Below are positions 7,142-13,854 of a stretch of 19,185 nt of DNA, piece after piece. Both the position numbers and the translations under genes were made by a program. The notes under the pieces were generated by a model, which searched no databases, had not been told where the DNA came from, and was given only the letters and a program-made list of their open reading frames with translations. Origin of the DNA: JAVBNF01 sp031551725 (GTDB lineage Bacteria; Bacteroidota; Bacteroidia; Bacteroidales; P3); the NCBI GenBank assembly GCA_031551725.1, contig JAVBNF010000061.1, positions 1 through 19,185 of the forward strand. The letters are read 5' to 3'. The first letter of the stretch is position 1, and each line of letters begins with the position of its first letter.

Positions 7142-7516
7142 ATGCTTTGCAAGTTGGTGATTACCACAACCAAAAATGAAATTGTAGCTGAGGTGCGCAC
7201 AGCTGTGGAAGCTTCGGTTGAAAAAAATATTATTGGTACGATCAATAGTTTTATTGATACTTCGATTAATAATGCAATTGTGGGTTTTGTTGATAGCACG
7301 ATACGCCAAACGGTGAATAAAATCATTGCCGGAGAATCCAAAGAACTCTCCATGAGCGGAATTACAGACAATGCAACGGCGATGCTGTCAAAAATGGGCA
7401 GCGACGCGCAACAGTTTTTTTCCTTGGAAACGGTTAAAAATATGCTTACAAATACAAGCAACGATATTATCAGTCAAATCAAATGGAGCGATATACAAGA
7501 AGCTCTGTTCGGCTGA
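7142..7516 (+). pseudogene. fragment of a paralogue of the backbone gene, cut at both ends
   Basis: The frame gives 124 residues of mostly amphipathic helix (EVRTAVEASVEKNIIG onward). Its last 28 residues, TVKNMLTNTSNDIISQIKWSDIQ in sequence order, match the start of the 147-1511 product (KNMLTNTSNDIISEIKWSDIQ), with about 90% identity in the shared DNA. The 3' end runs directly into a hairpin-repeat head motif (GTTCGGCTGAGG from 7507), which supplies the TGA at 7514-7516. The 5' end has an in-frame TAA immediately before the ATG and no promoter or signal peptide. It is therefore an internal piece of a longer gene, and placed before the 147 gene it would extend that protein by about 95 residues. 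Confidence 0.8.
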
Positions 7517-7680
7517 GGCTGTGGGATGCGTGTTGTTGAGTTTAGGTTCTACCTAAACTCTTTTATCCAAGCAGGCTTTGCCTGCGAAAGAGTAAAAAAC
7601 AAAATGACAATTGAAAAAGGAAATAGAATAATAAAAACAGGTTGCAAAAGCGAGAAGCGTTTGTCAATTTCAGGCGGAGG
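7505..7680 (+). repeat. long repeat module, copy 2
   Basis: Head motif at 7507, a perfect 9-bp-arm hairpin GAGTTTAGG with loop TTCTA (7538-7560), a hairpin GCAGG with loop CTTTG (7571-7585), then an A-rich tail with AATAGAATAATAAAAAC and CAGGCGGA. Copy 3 at 8625-8800 follows it nearly base for base. Compared with copy 3, the first hairpin arm has a T-for-C change compensated on the other arm (GAGTTTAGG against GAGCTTAGG). Confidence 0.82.
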
Positions 7681-7688
7681 GCGACTCT

Positions 7689-7799
7689 GTTCGTCTGAGG
7701 CTGTGAAATGCGGGTTGTTCGGACGAGGTTCTACCTCGTTCGCGTTATGGGCTTAGGCTCAGCCTAAGGAAGTAAAAGGGAAAAAGTAAAAGGGAAAAG
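7689..7799 (+). repeat. forward repeat unit upstream of the RAYT gene plus copy 2 of the 80-bp block
   Basis: Head motif GTTCGTCTGAGGCTGTG at 7689, a hairpin ACGAGG with loop TTCTA (7723-7739), a hairpin CTTAGGC with loop TCA (7752-7768), and a tandem pair of GTAAAAGGGAAAAA from about 7771. The block matches 5086-5168. It ends 28 nt before the transposase start, so it is the upstream flank of the RAYT cassette. Confidence 0.82.
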
Positions 7800-7827
7800 A
7801 ATAAGAATAAAAATAAAATTTAAAACA

Positions 7828-8388
7828 ATGTCAACAGCTTATAAAATATGTGACGACGAAAAACTTTATTATTTGACATTTCAAATAGTAGGTTGGGTTG
7901 ATTTATTTACACGTAAGTGCTACCGGGATATTGTTATTGAAAGTTTGAAGTATTGCCAAGAGCACAAAGGTTTGAACTTGTACGCATATGTTATAATGTC
8001 TAATCATATTCATCTGTTAGCACAAAGCCGAACAGCTAACTTAAGCGATTTTATCCGCGATTTTAAAAACTATACGAGCAGGCAGTTTTTAGAAATTATC
8101 AATGAAAACATAGAAAGTCGGCGAGATTGGATGAGAATGGTATTTGAATATCATGGAAAATTAAAACCAACACAAAAAAATCAAATATGGACACACGAAA
8201 ATCATGCAGAATTAATTTATAGTGAGAAATTTATGGAACAGAAGTTGAATTACATTCATCAAAATCCGGTGCGTTCCGGTATTGTTGCCAAAGCAGAAGA
8301 TTATTTATATTCAAGTGCGCGTAATTATTCGGAATTGGATGCTGTGATTGACGTTATGCGTTTGGGGCCGTTTGTAAAAACGTATTAA
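7828..8388 (+). CDS. REP-associated tyrosine transposase (RAYT), IS200-like Y1 HUH family
   Basis: This 186-residue protein belongs to the Transposase_17/Y1 group: HUH motif SNHIHLL with metal-binding His60 and His62, followed by the family signature YIHQNPVRSGIV, whose Tyr142 is the likely nucleophile, and YLYSSARNY near residues 159-167. Length and motifs match a complete RAYT. It is a single-copy gene with no IS ends of IS200 type visible. Instead it is flanked by the local hairpin repeats, forward at 7689-7799 and inverted at 8436-8503. Enzymes of this family nick and rejoin single-stranded DNA at REP hairpins, so these repeats are its probable substrates. No stop, frameshift or loss of a key residue is visible. 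No promoter of the TAnnTTTG type is seen just upstream. Confidence 0.9.
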   Translation: MSTAYKICDDEKLYYLTFQIVGWVDLFTRKCYRDIVIESLKYCQEHKGLNLYAYVIMSNHIHLLAQSRTANLSDFIRDFKNYTSRQFLEIINENIESRRDWMRMVFEYHGKLKPTQKNQIWTHENHAELIYSEKFMEQKLNYIHQNPVRSGIVAKAEDYLYSSARNYSELDAVIDVMRLGPFVKTY

Positions 8389-8413
8389 AATGATGCGAGA
8401 GTATATTAATAAT

Positions 8414-8503
8414 ATAGGCAGAGCCTATTTGGATAGTTCGACCGAGGTAGAACCTCGTCCGAACACCAGCCGCTGGTTGAGGCAGAGCCTCAAGTCAACG
8501 GGG
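8414..8503 (-). repeat. inverted repeat unit downstream of the RAYT gene
   Basis: Hairpin ATAGG with loop CAGAG (8414-8428), a long hairpin with 12-bp arms bearing two mismatches around TAGAA (8436-8464), and hairpin TTGAGG with loop CAGAG (8477-8493), then CAACGGGG. It is the reverse of the forward units and close to 5239-5304. The transposase is therefore enclosed by oppositely oriented units. Confidence 0.82.
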
Positions 8504-8506
8504 GAC

Positions 8507-8578
8507 GGAAGTTGCGCAAGTTTGTAAATTTCTGGATGGAAATACTGTTGTAACAAGGGCCATTATTACAGAAAACCC
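8507..8578 (+). pseudogene. short coding remnant between repeats
   Basis: Between an inverted unit (ending 8503) and a forward head (8580) lie about 70 bp that read as protein-like sequence in one frame: EVAQVCKFLDGNTVVTRA, then IITEN. The frame has no start and runs into the repeat. The sequence has no hairpin and differs from the repeat families, so it looks like a sliver of a lost gene. The parent family is not recognised. Confidence 0.4.
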
Positions 8579-8579
8579 C

Positions 8580-8800
8580 GTTCGCCTGAGGCTGTGGAAT
8601 GCTGTTTGTTGAGTTTAGGTTCCCGTTCGCCTGAGGCTGTGGGATGCTGTTTGTTGAGCTTAGGTTCCACCTAAGCTCCTTTATCCAAGCAGGCTTTGCC
8701 TGCGAAAAGAATGACGAAATGGAAGTTGAAAAAAGAAATAGAATAATAAAAACGGATTACAAAAGTGAGAATCAGTTGTCAATTACAGGCGGAGCCAACG
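8580..8800 (+). repeat. truncated unit plus long repeat module, copy 3
   Basis: A head at 8580 is cut after GAGTTTAGGTTC by a second head at 8625. Then come a perfect 9-bp-arm hairpin GAGCTTAGG with loop TTCCA (8656-8678), a hairpin GCAGG with loop CTTTG (8689-8703), and the A-rich tail to CAGGCGGAGCCAACGGGG (about 8800). The CCAACGGGG end matches the end of the inverted units. From here to the promoter at 8866 nothing else is seen. Confidence 0.8.
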
Positions 8801-8865
8801 GGGTTTGGTGTGATGATGAAAAAGCATCATTGTTTTTGTTATAAAATAGAAAATAACTGTTTTGT

Positions 8866-8896
8866 TTTGTGTATAAAATAAAAAGTATTATTTTTG
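8866..8896 (+). promoter_or_regulatory. Bacteroidetes promoter (TTTG-N19-TAnnTTTG) for the first ATPase gene
   Basis: TTTG at 8866-8869 and TATTTTTG at 8889-8896 are separated by exactly 19 nt, the consensus for the housekeeping sigma factor of Bacteroidetes. The ATG of the ATPase gene is 25 nt after the -7 box. The promoter lies outside the hairpin repeats. Confidence 0.75.
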
Positions 8897-8921
8897 TATT
8901 ATTTATAGAATAAAAAGCAGT

Positions 8922-10187
8922 ATGAACAAAGATATTTTAAAAACAATTATTGCAGACAATCGTATGGAAGTTCCCGGATACAACGTCGTTCCACGAGATT
9001 TTACGTTTGAGGAATTGGGGAACTACGTTTTTGTCGGTATCCGGCGGGCAGGGAAATCGTATTTGCTTTATCAACGGATGCAGCAGTTGCTTGCTCAAGG
9101 AGTGCAATGGGATGAGATGTTATACATCAATTTCGAAGATGAACGACTCACAGGAATGCAGGCAGAGGATTTGAATCTGTTGCTCGAAGCGCATTTGGAG
9201 ATGTCGGGCAAGAAGCCTGTTTTGTTTCTTGATGAGATCCAAAATATCGCCGGATGGGAAAAATTTGCCCGGCGTATGGCCGATACTAAACACAGGGTGT
9301 ATATCACGGGAAGCAATGCGAAGATGTTGAGTCAAGATATTCAAACGACTTTGGGCGGACGTTATATTCCCGTGGATGTTTACCCTTATTCGTTTAAAGA
9401 ATTTTTAACTGCAAATCAGATACCCTTTACAACCAATCACCTGTTATCCACAAAAGGGAAAGCCGATATTTTACGAAAGTTTAATGACTATTTTTCTTTT
9501 GGCGGATTTCCTGAAGGCGCCGGACTCTCTGTGAAAAGAGATTACCTTACTAGTGTCTATCAGAAAATCTATCTGGGAGATATTGCAGCCCGCCATGCAG
9601 TTGAAAATACATTCGCACTACGTATTTTATTTAAAAAATTGGCAGAAAGTGTGAAACAACCCATGTCATTTACACGGATAGCAAATATTGTGTCCTCAAC
9701 CGGAGCAAAAGTAGGAACACAAACCGTTATCAATTACATGGAATATGCCAAAGATGCTTGGCTTATCAGTCCGATACAAAACATAGCCGGAAAACTGGTT
9801 GATAAAGGAGCCATTCCTAAATATTATTTTACAGATAATGGTATTCTGAACCTGTTTTTATTAGATGGAAATACATCGCTGTTGGAAAATCTGGTAGCTG
9901 TAAATTTACTACGCAAATATGGACGTCATGATGCGGTTTATTTTTATCATAAAGGAATTGAAGTCGATTTCTATATCCCGGATACTTACACCGCGATTCA
10001 GGTATGCTATAACCTTGATAATAGTGATGGTACGCTTGATCGAGAGCTTAAAGCATTGTTGAAAATTACAAATGTATTGGAATGTAAAAAATTGCTAATC
10101 ATCACAAGGGATACAGAACGGACGTTGGAAATAAATGATAGAGTAATCGAAGTTGTTCCTGTTTGGAAATGGTTGTTAAATTTGTAG
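8922..10187 (+). CDS. AAA_14/DUF4143 ATPase with degenerate nuclease-like motif
   Basis: This 421-residue cytoplasmic P-loop protein has Walker A GIRRAGKS at 39-46, Walker B LFLDEIQN at 101-108 and a sensor-like ITGSN at 128-132, then the GGFPE-type segment and winged-helix-like middle of DUF4143. The C-terminal restriction-endonuclease-like core keeps EVDF (D349), but the usual ExK is replaced by QVC (360-362), so nuclease chemistry is unlikely in this copy. Length is typical for the family, which is abundant and often multicopy in Bacteroidetes, and its cellular role is not established. It is transcribed from its own promoter (8866-8896) and stands apart from the toxin pieces to the left. 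The second family member at 11429 is distantly related and keeps the ExK. Confidence 0.9.
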   Translation: MNKDILKTIIADNRMEVPGYNVVPRDFTFEELGNYVFVGIRRAGKSYLLYQRMQQLLAQGVQWDEMLYINFEDERLTGMQAEDLNLLLEAHLEMSGKKPVLFLDEIQNIAGWEKFARRMADTKHRVYITGSNAKMLSQDIQTTLGGRYIPVDVYPYSFKEFLTANQIPFTTNHLLSTKGKADILRKFNDYFSFGGFPEGAGLSVKRDYLTSVYQKIYLGDIAARHAVENTFALRILFKKLAESVKQPMSFTRIANIVSSTGAKVGTQTVINYMEYAKDAWLISPIQNIAGKLVDKGAIPKYYFTDNGILNLFLLDGNTSLLENLVAVNLLRKYGRHDAVYFYHKGIEVDFYIPDTYTAIQVCYNLDNSDGTLDRELKALLKITNVLECKKLLIITRDTERTLEINDRVIEVVPVWKWLLNL

Positions 10188-10246
10188 GATGTAGAGCTCG
10201 GTAGCGTATAGATGTCAACTTAATCATAAGATAAAATACATAAAAT

Positions 10247-11182
10247 ATGAAAAGATTAATTATCACAACTTGCTTGCTTGTCAGCAGCATTTTGGCAAAT
10301 GCCCAGCCGCTTAATCAGCGCCTGCAATCGGCCATGGAGAAAAAACGGGCAAACAACTCTTTGGACGTTGCTCGCATGTTTAAAAACGACGCAAAGAAAA
10401 GCGGTGAAGATTTGGTGAATTTATTAGCCATATATGCGTCCGACAGCAGCGAATACATTCGCTATTATACTTGCGACATGTATATGCTTATTGCGAACTA
10501 TGGCAAAGGAAGAGATGTGAATTTAACTGTTGAAGCATTGTCCAAAATGCTTTCCGATTCGAGCACGATGGTGAGTAACAATGCAGCGCAATTATTATCG
10601 CAAGTAAAATTAACCTATTTCACCGATAAGGCAAAAGAAAATGCAATATCCGGATTATCTGTTGCGTTGCGAAATCCAAAAAACATTACCGAAGCACAAT
10701 TGAAACTCTGCGGCTATTTGCAGCTCAAATCATTTATCCCGCAACTGCAAACGATTGGCGACGACCGCAAAAACAGTAAAATGCTTCGCTGGGCGGCCTA
10801 TCTGGCCATGGCGCGTATGGGCGACGAAATAGCTGTGAGTGAAGTACTGCATCAGGTCAAACGTGCCGGAATGAACGACGATGTGGTGTATTCGCTATTG
10901 CCGGGATTGGTTTACACCAAACAGAAAGTCATTTTCGATTATTTGGTAGAACAGCTCAATAGCGATGAAAAAAACTGCACTTCGTCCAATCCCGACAGCG
11001 ATATGGAAATGGTGTGCGGCTACCGTATTATGGAAATGCTGGCGCCGGAAATCAAGAAGTTTCCGCTAAAAGCCTTGCCCAGCGGCGATATCGACACCAA
11101 AGACTATCCGCAAGCCCTCGAAACCGCACGCAAGTGGTTTGCATCGCATCCCGATTATGAAATTTTAACAGAACAATTTTAG
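10247..11182 (+). CDS. exported HEAT-like helical-repeat protein
   Basis: This 311-residue product has a clear Sec signal peptide (about residues 1-20, cleavage at ANAQ-P). The mature protein is all-helical, with recurring units of about 30-40 residues of HEAT/ARM type (for example SSEYIRYYTCDMYMLIA, STMVSNNAAQLLSQV, MLRWAAYLAMARMGDE). Such repeats usually form curved protein-binding scaffolds, here presumably in the periplasm. A Cys pair (CTSSN and MVCGY region, about 245-262) may form a disulfide. It starts 59 nt after the first ATPase gene with no TAnnTTTG box between, so read-through is possible. GC is higher than in its neighbours. No partner or pathway can be named. Confidence 0.8.
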   Translation: MKRLIITTCLLVSSILANAQPLNQRLQSAMEKKRANNSLDVARMFKNDAKKSGEDLVNLLAIYASDSSEYIRYYTCDMYMLIANYGKGRDVNLTVEALSKMLSDSSTMVSNNAAQLLSQVKLTYFTDKAKENAISGLSVALRNPKNITEAQLKLCGYLQLKSFIPQLQTIGDDRKNSKMLRWAAYLAMARMGDEIAVSEVLHQVKRAGMNDDVVYSLLPGLVYTKQKVIFDYLVEQLNSDEKNCTSSNPDSDMEMVCGYRIMEMLAPEIKKFPLKALPSGDIDTKDYPQALETARKWFASHPDYEILTEQF

Positions 11183-11321
11183 AAATTAAGAAACTATTTA
11201 AATTTTGACAAGATGAACAGGATTAATATGTTTTTTATTTTGCCTTCGGCAAAATCATCCTGTAAATCTTGTTAATCCTGTCTAAAAAGAATTTTTGTCT
11301 AATTTTTTAAACAGTTTCTAA
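11183..11321 (+). repeat. 140-bp palindromic (MITE- or REP-like) element with central hairpin
   Basis: Outer arms AGAAACTATTTAAATTTT (from 11190) and the complement of AGAAACTGTTTAAAAAATTAG (ending about 11321) are imperfect inverted repeats. Inside them sit the inverted pair GACAAGATGAACAGGATTAA (11207-11226) and the complement of GACAGGATTAACAAGATTT (about 11263-11281). The centre is a perfect 8-bp hairpin ATTTTGCC with loop TTC (11237-11255). It begins at the stop of the preceding gene, so it may also terminate transcription. Confidence 0.75.
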
Positions 11322-11351
11322 GAATAAAGGATGAAAAAATGGAATAAAACA

Positions 11352-11382
11352 TTTGTTTTTAATGTAATAAATTGTACTTTTG
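11352..11382 (+). promoter_or_regulatory. Bacteroidetes promoter (TTTG-N19-TAnnTTTG) for the second ATPase gene
   Basis: TTTG at 11352-11355 and TACTTTTG at 11375-11382 have exactly 19 nt between them. The ATG at 11429 is 46 nt downstream. ATTACA/TGTAAT-like words flank the -7 box and could be an operator, but this is weak. Confidence 0.75.
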
Positions 11383-11428
11383 TAACAAATAAATAAATTA
11401 TTACATTAACCTAAATAAATATTTATAC

Positions 11429-12622
11429 ATGATTAAAAGATCTTATTTAGAGGTACTTAAAACGCGTTTAGGTGAAGAGCCTCGGCGTTTTATACAAGTC
11501 TTATACGGTCCGCGGCAAGTGGGAAAAACAACCATTGTTACTCAATTGATTAAGGAATTGCCTTTTGCTTCTTTGTTTGTCACGGCAGATAATGTGCCGG
11601 CGGCAAACGATTATTGGATTAAGGAATCGTGGGATAACGCAAGACGTCAGATGCAGCTATCCGGTGCTCCAGAGTTTTTATTGGTTATTGATGAAATTCA
11701 AAAAATTAATAACTGGAGTGAAGTCGTGAAAAAAGAATGGGACAAAGACAGTTTTACCGGTTTGAATTTGAAAGTGATTATACTTGGATCGTCAAGGTTA
11801 TTGATTCAACAAGGTTTGACCGAGTCATTGGCCGGTCGTTTTGAAACAATATATGTTACGCATTGGACGTATGCCGAAATGCAGCAAGCTTTTGGCTGGA
11901 CGGTGGACCAGTATATTGCATATGGCGGCTATCCGGGAGCAGCCCCGCTTGTTGCAGACGAACAACGTTGGCGCAATTATGTGAATGACTCCTTAATAGA
12001 AACAAGCATATCCAAAGATATTCTGATGCTTTCAAAGGTAGAAAAACCGGCTTTGCTTCGTCGTTTGTTTGAAATCGGAAGTGCTTATTCGGCTCAAATT
12101 GTTTCACTCAATAAAATACAGGGAGAGCTTCAGGAAAATGGAAACCTGACTACACTTTCCAATTACTTAAAATTGCTCGAAGGTGCAGGCTTGCTAACGG
12201 GTTTGGAAAAATATTCGGGCAATATGATTCGCAAACGCTCGTCAAAACCCAAATTCCAGGTGTTCAATAATGCGCTAATGACAGTCAAAGTGGGACATCC
12301 GTTGGAATTAATCAAACAGCTTCCGCAAATGTGGGGACGCTGGGTAGAATCGGCTGTTGGGCTTCATTTGTTAAATGCTTCTATTCGTGAGCATTTTAAT
12401 CTTTACTATTGGAATGAAAGCAATAATGAAGTCGATTTTGTAATGGAAAAAAACGGCGAACTGATAGCTGTTGAAGTGAAAAGCGGAAAAGATAGCGCCA
12501 ATAAAGGTATTGCGCTTTTCTCGGAAGCCTATAAGCCAAAACATGTATTTACCGTGGGAACGGACGGTATTCCGTTGGAAGATTTTTTGTTATCTTCGCC
12601 CGTTCGATTATTTGAAATATAA
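11429..12622 (+). CDS. AAA_14/DUF4143 ATPase with intact ExK motif
   Basis: This 397-residue P-loop protein has Walker A GPRQVGKT at 27-34, Walker B LLVIDEIQ at 84-91, the sensor-like ILGSS near 118-122, then GGYPG and the winged-helix-like segment of DUF4143. The C-terminus holds the PD-(D/E)xK-type core: EVDF (D336) and VEVKSG with E349 and K351. Family members are usually 380-430 residues, so it is full length. Catalysis by this core has not been established for the family. It has its own promoter, and its 3' end lies 16 nt before the tail-collar gene, so the two may be cotranscribed by read-through. It is a diverged homologue of the protein at 8922, not a recent duplicate. Confidence 0.92.
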   Translation: MIKRSYLEVLKTRLGEEPRRFIQVLYGPRQVGKTTIVTQLIKELPFASLFVTADNVPAANDYWIKESWDNARRQMQLSGAPEFLLVIDEIQKINNWSEVVKKEWDKDSFTGLNLKVIILGSSRLLIQQGLTESLAGRFETIYVTHWTYAEMQQAFGWTVDQYIAYGGYPGAAPLVADEQRWRNYVNDSLIETSISKDILMLSKVEKPALLRRLFEIGSAYSAQIVSLNKIQGELQENGNLTTLSNYLKLLEGAGLLTGLEKYSGNMIRKRSSKPKFQVFNNALMTVKVGHPLELIKQLPQMWGRWVESAVGLHLLNASIREHFNLYYWNESNNEVDFVMEKNGELIAVEVKSGKDSANKGIALFSEAYKPKHVFTVGTDGIPLEDFLLSSPVRLFEI

Positions 12623-12638
12623 TTTAAAACCTAATAAA

Positions 12639-13790
12639 ATGAAACGAATTTTAATGCTCTTTTTTGTACTTGCATGTTGTGCAAATCAATTAAATGCCCA
12701 AGTGGGAATTAACACCTTGAGTCCCGATACTTCTTCCATCTTGCATATTTATGGCGGAGGAACCAAGGGCTTGTTGATCCCGGAGATGGATAATGAGAGG
12801 CGGAGAACAAAAGCTCAAAATGAATATTTAGCCAAAGGTTTATTGGTCTATGATTCTGAACAAAAGATGTATTTTTTCTACAATGGAAGTGAATGGATTG
12901 CATTGAACCCATTGCAATCTACGGATACGTTCAAAAACACTGTAAAATTAAGTACCGGACACAATACAATGACTTTTAGCAACAATATGATTGTGATTGG
13001 CACCATAGATATTACTGGCACAGCTAAATTTCAATCGGAAGTCACAATGAATACTTCCTTGACTACATTGAACAGCGGTGCAACCACATTGAATAATCCT
13101 GTGACAATAAATAATGCTTTAACTACACAAAATATCAATGCAACAAATTACACAATTGATGCGAAAACAGTAAATGCAACCAATGGGTATGGCATTGTTC
13201 CAATTGGTGGTATTATTATGTGGAGTGGAACAACAGCACCGGATGGATGGGCGCTTTGTGATGGAACGAATGGGACTCCAAATTTAAAAGGACGATTTAT
13301 TGTGGGTGCTGGACAATATTCTTCAACATTGTCAAGAGAAAGTCTAAAAACGTATGATTATAAAATAAAAGATACAGGGGGGCTTAACAACTATGCTCTT
13401 TCCGTTCCCGAAATGCCCAAACATACCCATGATGGAGAAAACACTGATGTTAACGAGAGTGATGGAGGAACACAATGGTATGATAATCCAGAAGGAACAA
13501 TGAATACTTATGGGTATCGAACATGGGTTAAAGAAGGTGGTTATGGATTGGTACAAAGAACAAGAGGTGTTGCTCGCGAAGGAGGTTCATTAACTTTTAG
13601 TAATCTATACAAAAATGATAAAAGTAAATGGGATGGAGGTTTCACAGTCGGAGCTCGGGATGGAGCCAGTCGCGGTTATGAACCGAATGTTCTTAATCCT
13701 CCCGTAAGAATGTTATTTGCCGGAGAAAATCAGCCCCATGAAAACCGCCCTCCATACTACGTTCTCGCATTTATCATGCGCGTAAAATAA
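12639..13790 (+). CDS. secreted protein with phage tail-collar domain
   Basis: I chose the ATG at 12639, because an upstream extension of the frame to 12510 would overlap the ATPase gene and place the signal peptide inside. From 12639 the product has 383 residues with a Sec signal peptide (residues 1-20, cleavage at LNAQ-V). The N-terminal segment VGINTLSPDTSSILHI is common on Bacteroidetes surface proteins. A Thr/Asn-rich beta stretch (about 100-180) follows, then a tail-collar fold beginning PIGGIIMWSG (188-197) with WALCDG (204-209), PNLKGRF and VGAG, ending in a Gly/Trp-rich region and PPYYVLAFIMRVK. In phages this fold sits on tail fibres, but Bacteroidetes use it in exported adhesin-like proteins. 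No phage genes are nearby, so a cell-surface adhesin role is the more likely. Confidence 0.85.
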   Translation: MKRILMLFFVLACCANQLNAQVGINTLSPDTSSILHIYGGGTKGLLIPEMDNERRRTKAQNEYLAKGLLVYDSEQKMYFFYNGSEWIALNPLQSTDTFKNTVKLSTGHNTMTFSNNMIVIGTIDITGTAKFQSEVTMNTSLTTLNSGATTLNNPVTINNALTTQNINATNYTIDAKTVNATNGYGIVPIGGIIMWSGTTAPDGWALCDGTNGTPNLKGRFIVGAGQYSSTLSRESLKTYDYKIKDTGGLNNYALSVPEMPKHTHDGENTDVNESDGGTQWYDNPEGTMNTYGYRTWVKEGGYGLVQRTRGVAREGGSLTFSNLYKNDKSKWDGGFTVGARDGASRGYEPNVLNPPVRMLFAGENQPHENRPPYYVLAFIMRVK

Positions 13791-13814
13791 ATTAAAATCT
13801 GAAACATCATATAA

Positions 13815-13836
13815 GGGCAAACACGTTGGTTTGCCC
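13815..13836 (+). terminator. intergenic hairpin, 8-bp arms GGGCAAAC
   Basis: GGGCAAAC pairs with GTTTGCCC around ACGTTG, 24 bp after the collar gene stop and 18 bp before the PKD gene start. A T-run typical of intrinsic terminators is absent, so it may instead be a dispersed palindromic repeat. Confidence 0.45.
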
Positions 13837-13854
13837 CTACAACCCTAAACACCA

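Noticed and set aside
7526..7756. 76-residue frame in the second repeat patch
   Set aside because: Same reason: conceptual translation of the repeat module, with two to three hairpins inside it.
8644..8844. 66-residue frame in the third module copy
   Set aside because: Parallel to the two above. The similarity between the three translations reflects conserved DNA, and the ends differ.
12510..12638. 43-residue N-terminal extension of the tail-collar protein
   Set aside because: It overlaps the ATPase gene in another frame and would bury the clear signal peptide that starts at 12639.
12639..13790. Prophage remnant because of the tail-collar domain
   Set aside because: No other phage-type gene is present, and the protein carries a Sec signal peptide and lies in a surface-protein cluster.
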